This document shows positions 60,424 through 64,000 of a DNA stretch of 64,000 nt, in pieces. The first letter of the stretch is position 1; every line of letters starts with the position of its first letter. Both the position numbers and the translations under genes were made by a program. Source of the stretch: Spirochaetota bacterium. Lineage in GTDB: Bacteria; Spirochaetota; Spirochaetia; Treponematales; Treponemataceae. The notes beneath the pieces were generated by a model, which did no database searches, had not been told where the DNA came from, and was given only the letters and a program-made list of their open reading frames with translations. The stretch is from the NCBI GenBank assembly GCA_023443865.1, contig JAEZST010000006.1, forward strand, positions 124,001 to 188,000, in the 5' to 3' direction.

Positions 60424-61989
60424 ATGGATACGGCCCGCATCCTCGTTACGATCCACCCCGAAGACTCCGTTGCCGTGGCCATTCGCGCCATCGAGGCGGG
60501 AACGACGCTCGCGCCGGAGCAAACCGGCCTTCCCGGCGTAAACCTCGCGGTACTCGATCCAATCCCCGCGGGGCATAAGATCGCGCTGCGCGGTATGAGG
60601 GCGGGCGAGAAGGTGATCAAGTACGGCTATCCCATCGGAGCGGCCACGAAAGATATCGAGGCGGGCCGCCACGTGCATACCCACAATCTGAAGACCGCGC
60701 TCTCCGAGTCCGCCGAGTACCGTTGGAACGGCGGCGGCCGGTCGCCGGCCGAATCGGGGGCAAAGGGGCAAAGGGCCGCGCTAGTACCGACCATCCAGGC
60801 GTACGAGCGAAAGGACGGTAAAATCGGCATACGCAACGAGCTATGGATCGTGCCCACGGTGGGGTGCGTGAACCGCACCGCCGAAGCCCTCGCGCGCTGG
60901 GCCGACGGGGAAATCGCGACGGGTTCGCTTTCCGGCGGTTCCCTCGACGGCTGCTTCGCCTGGACGCATCCCTACGGCTGTTCCCAAATGGGGGACGACC
61001 ACGAGACGACCAGGACCATCCTCGCCGACCTCGCGCGCCACCCCAACGCCGGCGGCGTCTTGGTACTGGGCCTGGGCTGCGAGAATAACACGGTCGAGGA
61101 ATTCAGGAAGGCCTTGGGCGACTTCGACGCCGACCGCGTACGCTTTCTCGTGACCCAACGGGTCGGCGACGAGATCGCCGAGGGAAAAAAACTCCTCGCC
61201 GAGCTCGGGGAACGGGCGAAGCGGGATACGAGGTCCCCGGTGAGCGCCGCCCGCCTCGTCATGGGGATGAAATGCGGCGGCTCCGACGGTTTCTCCGGCA
61301 TTACGGCGAACGCCCTCGTGGGGCGCGTGACCGACGCGCTCGCGGCCATGGGGGGGACTCCCATCCTCACCGAGGTTCCCGAAATGTTCGGGGCCGAGCA
61401 AATGCTCATGGACCGATGCGAAACCCGGGAATTGTTCGACCGGACGGTTGAATTGATTAACGGTTTCAAGCAGTATTACGTGCGGCATAACCAGGTCGTG
61501 TACGAAAACCCCTCCCCGGGAAACAAGGAAGGGGGCATATCCACCCTGGAGGATAAATCCTGCGGCTGCGTGCAGAAGGGCGGTTCCGCCCCGGTACGCG
61601 GCGTGCTCCGCTACGGGGAACGGATCGCCCCGGGCGTTTCGGGCCTCCAGCTCCTCGAGGGACCGGGCAACGATATCGTATCCACTACCGCGCTGACCGC
61701 GGCGGGGGCCCACCTGATCCTTTTCACCACGGGCCGCGGCACGCCCCTCGGGGCGCCGGTTCCCACCGTGAAGATTTCGAGCAATTCGGCGCTCGCCTCG
61801 GCGAAGCCGCTGTGGATCGACTTTGACGCGGGCAGGCTCCTCGCGGCCGACGGCGCAGACGCCGAACGGGCGATAACCGCAGAGCTCCTTGCCTACATCC
61901 TCGACGTGGCGTCAGGCAATGAAAGAACGAGAAACGAGACGAACGGCTATCGGGAAATAGCCATATTCAAAGACGGAGTAACCTTATGA
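60424..61989 (+). CDS. uxaA: Altronate dehydratase
   Basis: This 521-residue iron-dependent enzyme converts D-altronate to 2-keto-3-deoxygluconate. It has an N-terminal SAF domain (about 1-95; GVNLAVLDPIPAGHKIALR) and a long UxaA/GarD catalytic region. That region has RNELWIVPTVGCVN, FAWTHPYGCSQMGDDHE, VLGLGCENNT, KCGGSDGFSGITANALVG and KEGGISTLEDKSCGCVQKGG, which include the conserved cysteines and histidines of the metal site. It starts 1 bp after uxaB, and its TGA overlaps the ATG of uxaC by 4 bp. Confidence 0.96.
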   Translation: MDTARILVTIHPEDSVAVAIRAIEAGTTLAPEQTGLPGVNLAVLDPIPAGHKIALRGMRAGEKVIKYGYPIGAATKDIEAGRHVHTHNLKTALSESAEYRWNGGGRSPAESGAKGQRAALVPTIQAYERKDGKIGIRNELWIVPTVGCVNRTAEALARWADGEIATGSLSGGSLDGCFAWTHPYGCSQMGDDHETTRTILADLARHPNAGGVLVLGLGCENNTVEEFRKALGDFDADRVRFLVTQRVGDEIAEGKKLLAELGERAKRDTRSPVSAARLVMGMKCGGSDGFSGITANALVGRVTDALAAMGGTPILTEVPEMFGAEQMLMDRCETRELFDRTVELINGFKQYYVRHNQVVYENPSPGNKEGGISTLEDKSCGCVQKGGSAPVRGVLRYGERIAPGVSGLQLLEGPGNDIVSTTALTAAGAHLILFTTGRGTPLGAPVPTVKISSNSALASAKPLWIDFDAGRLLAADGADAERAITAELLAYILDVASGNERTRNETNGYREIAIFKDGVTL

Positions 61990-63401
61990 AACGCTTTATG
62001 GACCGCAATTTCCTCCTCGAGACAAAGACCGCGCGACGCCTTTTCCACGATATCGCCTCTAAAGAGCCGATCTACGATTTCCATTGCCACCTTTCGCCTG
62101 CGGATATCGCGGCCAACAGGCGCTTTTCCAACCTGACCGAGATTTGGCTCGGCGGCGACCACTACAAGTGGCGGCAAATGCGCACCGCGGGAATCGGCGA
62201 GCGTTTGATCACGGGCGAGGCGGATCCTTACGAGAAATTCCTCGCCTGGACCCGTACGGTGGAACGGCTCGCCGGAAATCCCCTGTACCACTGGACCCAC
62301 CTGGAACTCCAGCGTTACTTCGGCATTACCGAGCCCCTCACCACGGAGTCGGCAAGCCGAATTTGGGCCAAGGCGAACGAGGCCCTCGCAACCGACGCCC
62401 TATCGGTGCGGGGAATATTCGAGCGGATGAACGTGCACGCCGTGGGCACCACCGACGATCCCGTCGATTCCCTGGAGCACCATGCCGCCGTCGCCGCCGG
62501 TACCGCGCCCATCGGCAAGATCGCCGCGCGGGTCATCCCCTCGTTCCGGCCGGACAAGGCGCTGAACATCGATGTACCGTCCTTTCCCGCCTATATCGAA
62601 GCCCTTTCCCAGGCGAGCGGCATGGCCGTAACCTCTTCGGACGCGGCGATAGCCGCGTTAATCCGGCGGCTCGACGCCTTCGCGGCCGCGGGCTGCCGCG
62701 CCTCGGACCATGCCCTGGAATATCCCCCCTTCCGGGTCGCCGACGACGCGGAAATAGACCGAACCTTCGCCAAGGCCATGGAAGGCGGGACCATAAGCAA
62801 GGACGAGGCGGACGCCTGGAAGACCAAGCTCCTGACCGCCCTGTCGGCGGCCTACGCCGAGCGGGACATGGTCATGCAGCTGCACATCGCGGCGATCAGA
62901 AACGTAAACGGGCGCATGTTCCGCCTTCTGGGAGCCGATACGGGCTTTGACGCCTCGCACGACCACCGGCTGAGCGAAGGGCTCTCCCGGCTTTTGGACC
63001 TCATGCAAGACGCGGGCGAACTGCCGAAAACCGTGCTGTATACCCTGAACCCCAAGGATTACTATCCCCTGGGAACCATCATGGGCGCCTTCCAGGGGGC
63101 CTCCGGCGACGGCATACCCGGTAAGGTCCAACTCGGTTCCGCGTGGTGGTTCGCCGACCACCGGGACGGCATGGAGGAGCAATTGAAAGTCCTGGGCAAC
63201 CTGGGCACCCTCGCCCATTTCGTGGGCATGCTCACCGATTCGCGCAGTTTCCTCTCGTATCCCCGTCACGAGTACTTCAGGAGGATTCTCTGCAACCTCC
63301 TCGGAAATTGGGTGGAAGCGGGGGAATTCCCCGCGGGGGACGCGGTCGAGCGGATCGCGGCGGATATTTCCTTCGGCAACGCCGCCCGGTATTTCAAATA
63401 A
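61986..63401 (+). CDS. uxaC: Glucuronate (uronate) isomerase
   Basis: This 471-residue amidohydrolase-fold enzyme interconverts D-glucuronate/D-fructuronate and D-galacturonate/D-tagaturonate. Signatures: YDFHCHLSPADIAANRRF (metal-binding HxH, about 33-50), VGTTDDPVDSLEHH, and QLHIAAIRNVNGRMFRLLGADTGFD (in parts). WWFADHRDGMEEQLKVL and the SFLSYPRHEYFRRILCNLLG ending follow. It supplies substrate to UxaB. With no uxuA or uxuB in view, the galacturonate branch (tagaturonate, altronate) is the one completed here. The IclR regulator gene follows 26 bp later with its own promoter. Confidence 0.96.
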   Translation: MKRFMDRNFLLETKTARRLFHDIASKEPIYDFHCHLSPADIAANRRFSNLTEIWLGGDHYKWRQMRTAGIGERLITGEADPYEKFLAWTRTVERLAGNPLYHWTHLELQRYFGITEPLTTESASRIWAKANEALATDALSVRGIFERMNVHAVGTTDDPVDSLEHHAAVAAGTAPIGKIAARVIPSFRPDKALNIDVPSFPAYIEALSQASGMAVTSSDAAIAALIRRLDAFAAAGCRASDHALEYPPFRVADDAEIDRTFAKAMEGGTISKDEADAWKTKLLTALSAAYAERDMVMQLHIAAIRNVNGRMFRLLGADTGFDASHDHRLSEGLSRLLDLMQDAGELPKTVLYTLNPKDYYPLGTIMGAFQGASGDGIPGKVQLGSAWWFADHRDGMEEQLKVLGNLGTLAHFVGMLTDSRSFLSYPRHEYFRRILCNLLGNWVEAGEFPAGDAVERIAADISFGNAARYFK

Positions 63402-63420
63402 CCGGCGGAACCGGTATACT
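63392..63420 (+). promoter_or_regulatory. Leaderless promoter of the IclR-family gene
   Basis: TTTCAA (63392-63397), 17-nt spacer, TATACT (63415-63420), then 7 nt to the ATG at 63428. An ATG at 63422 lies only 1 nt after the -10 and is unlikely to be transcribed, which favours 63428 as the start. The -35 lies inside the end of uxaC. Confidence 0.6.
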
Positions 63421-63427
63421 CATGGCC

Positions 63428-64000
63428 ATGAGCGACGCGGACGACACAGGCGAAAAACAGATAAGCGCGGTCTCGAGAACCGTTCGGGTTCTCGAGATTC
63501 TTTCGCGCCATAAATCGATCAATCTCGAAAACCTGGCGCGGGAAACCGACCTTCCCAAGGCCACCCTCCTTCGCTTCCTCGGGACCCTGTCGAACTTGGG
63601 ATACGTATACCGCGACCCCTACGACCAGTACGCCCTTACCCTCAAGATGTTCTCGGTAGGATCCCATAGCCTGGAGCACCTTGACCTCCTGAGGGTCGCC
63701 CGGCCCGTGGCGGAATCGCTCGCGGAAGAGTTGGGCGAAACCGTACACATGGGCATTTTGGAAGACGATGCGGCGATCTACGTGCTCAAGGTGGAATCGA
63801 AATATACCATCCGCATGCACTCGCGGGTGGGAAAGGCGATACCCCTTTATTGCACGGCCATCGGCAAGATGCTGCTTTCCGACCTGGAGGAAGCGACGCG
63901 AAAGGCGGTAATCTCCCGGATCAAGCAGGTGCCCTTCACGCCGAACACCTTAAAAACCCCGACGGCACTCGAACGGGAACTTTCGGAAATCAGGGAAAAG
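63428..64000 (+). CDS. IclR-family (KdgR-like) regulator, 3' end cut by window edge
   Basis: The frame is open from 63428 to the edge, giving 191 residues. The N-terminal winged HTH (about 10-70) reads ISAVSRTVRVLEILSRHKSI, LENLARETDLPKATLLRFL and LSNLGYVYRDPYDQYAL. The effector domain begins with VARPVAESLAEELGETVHMGILEDDAAIYV and reaches the IclR signature GKAIPLYCTAIGKMLLSDL (about 137-155). About 60-70 residues are missing at the C-terminus. IclR proteins of the KdgR group respond to ketodeoxygluconate and repress uronate genes. Its place right after uxaC and the KdgR-like box at 57880 support that role here. Confidence 0.92.
   Translation, partial: MSDADDTGEKQISAVSRTVRVLEILSRHKSINLENLARETDLPKATLLRFLGTLSNLGYVYRDPYDQYALTLKMFSVGSHSLEHLDLLRVARPVAESLAEELGETVHMGILEDDAAIYVLKVESKYTIRMHSRVGKAIPLYCTAIGKMLLSDLEEATRKAVISRIKQVPFTPNTLKTPTALERELSEIREK

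Overview
The window is a GC-rich (about 60%) bacterial chromosome segment carrying about 45 protein genes, tightly packed on both strands. Many are coupled by 1-20 bp overlaps (ATGA, TGATG, TAATG). I see no rRNA, tRNA, CRISPR array, insertion sequence, integrase or phage gene. Gene content fits a free-living or host-associated anaerobic spirochaete of the Treponema type. This is inference, at moderate confidence. It rests on a gyrase-like ParE/ParC pair, a motility-associated DUF115 glycosyltransferase, an EF-G paralogue, OmpA/FecR envelope proteins, the GGGtGRT/NifU-like pair typical of anaerobes, and YtcQ/LplBC-type sugar uptake.

Layout. 1-3.0 kb: TetR regulator and RND exporter (cut by the left edge). 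3.1-4.6 kb: DUF2786 protein and an unknown membrane protein. 4.8-6.5 kb: GGGtGRT protein with a NifU-like scaffold, followed by about 400 bp of structured non-coding DNA. 6.9-9.4 kb: acyl-ACP thioesterase, Ig-like membrane protein and Ca-binding transglutaminase-like protein. 9.5-12.2 kb: glycosyltransferase, metallophosphoesterase, IMPACT-family protein. 12.2-18.7 kb: CHASE2 adenylate/guanylate cyclase divergent from an OmpA/unknown/beta-barrel/FecR operon whose leader resembles the c-di-GMP-I (GEMM) riboswitch core. 18.7-24 kb: parC, parE and a coiled-coil protein. 24-29.3 kb: EF-G-like GTPase, citrate synthase, asparaginyl-tRNA synthetase. 29.3-38.6 kb: cell-wall block (DacA, degenerate deacetylase, zinc ribbon, LysM-M23 peptidase, signal peptidase I, PASTA transpeptidase, DUF115 protein). 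38.6-42.6 kb: membrane protein, degenerate HD-GYP protein, soluble MCP-like protein. 42.7-45.5 kb: pgl-zwf (oxidative pentose phosphate entry) and an HD hydrolase. 45.6-49.7 kb: LemA with two TPM proteins, an acetyltransferase, RsuA, MgtC. 49.7-64 kb: a pectin/hexuronate island with an ABC importer, a GH105 hydrolase, a giant LacI/AraC-type regulator, an SBF-type transporter, uxaB-uxaA-uxaC and an IclR regulator (cut by the right edge).

How the genes work together. In the last island, ABC-imported unsaturated oligogalacturonides would be trimmed by GH105. The monomers or hexuronates would then be isomerised (UxaC), reduced (UxaB) and dehydrated (UxaA) to 2-keto-3-deoxygluconate. The window lacks KDG kinase and aldolase. 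A KdgR-box-like palindrome sits on the start codon of the SBF-type transporter gene, and the IclR protein at the right edge is its natural candidate ligand.

Regulatory theme. At least ten transcription units have a sigma70-type -10 hexamer ending only 6-10 nt before the ATG, with no usable Shine-Dalgarno sequence, so leaderless translation is predicted. Genes inside operons mostly carry good ribosome binding sites.
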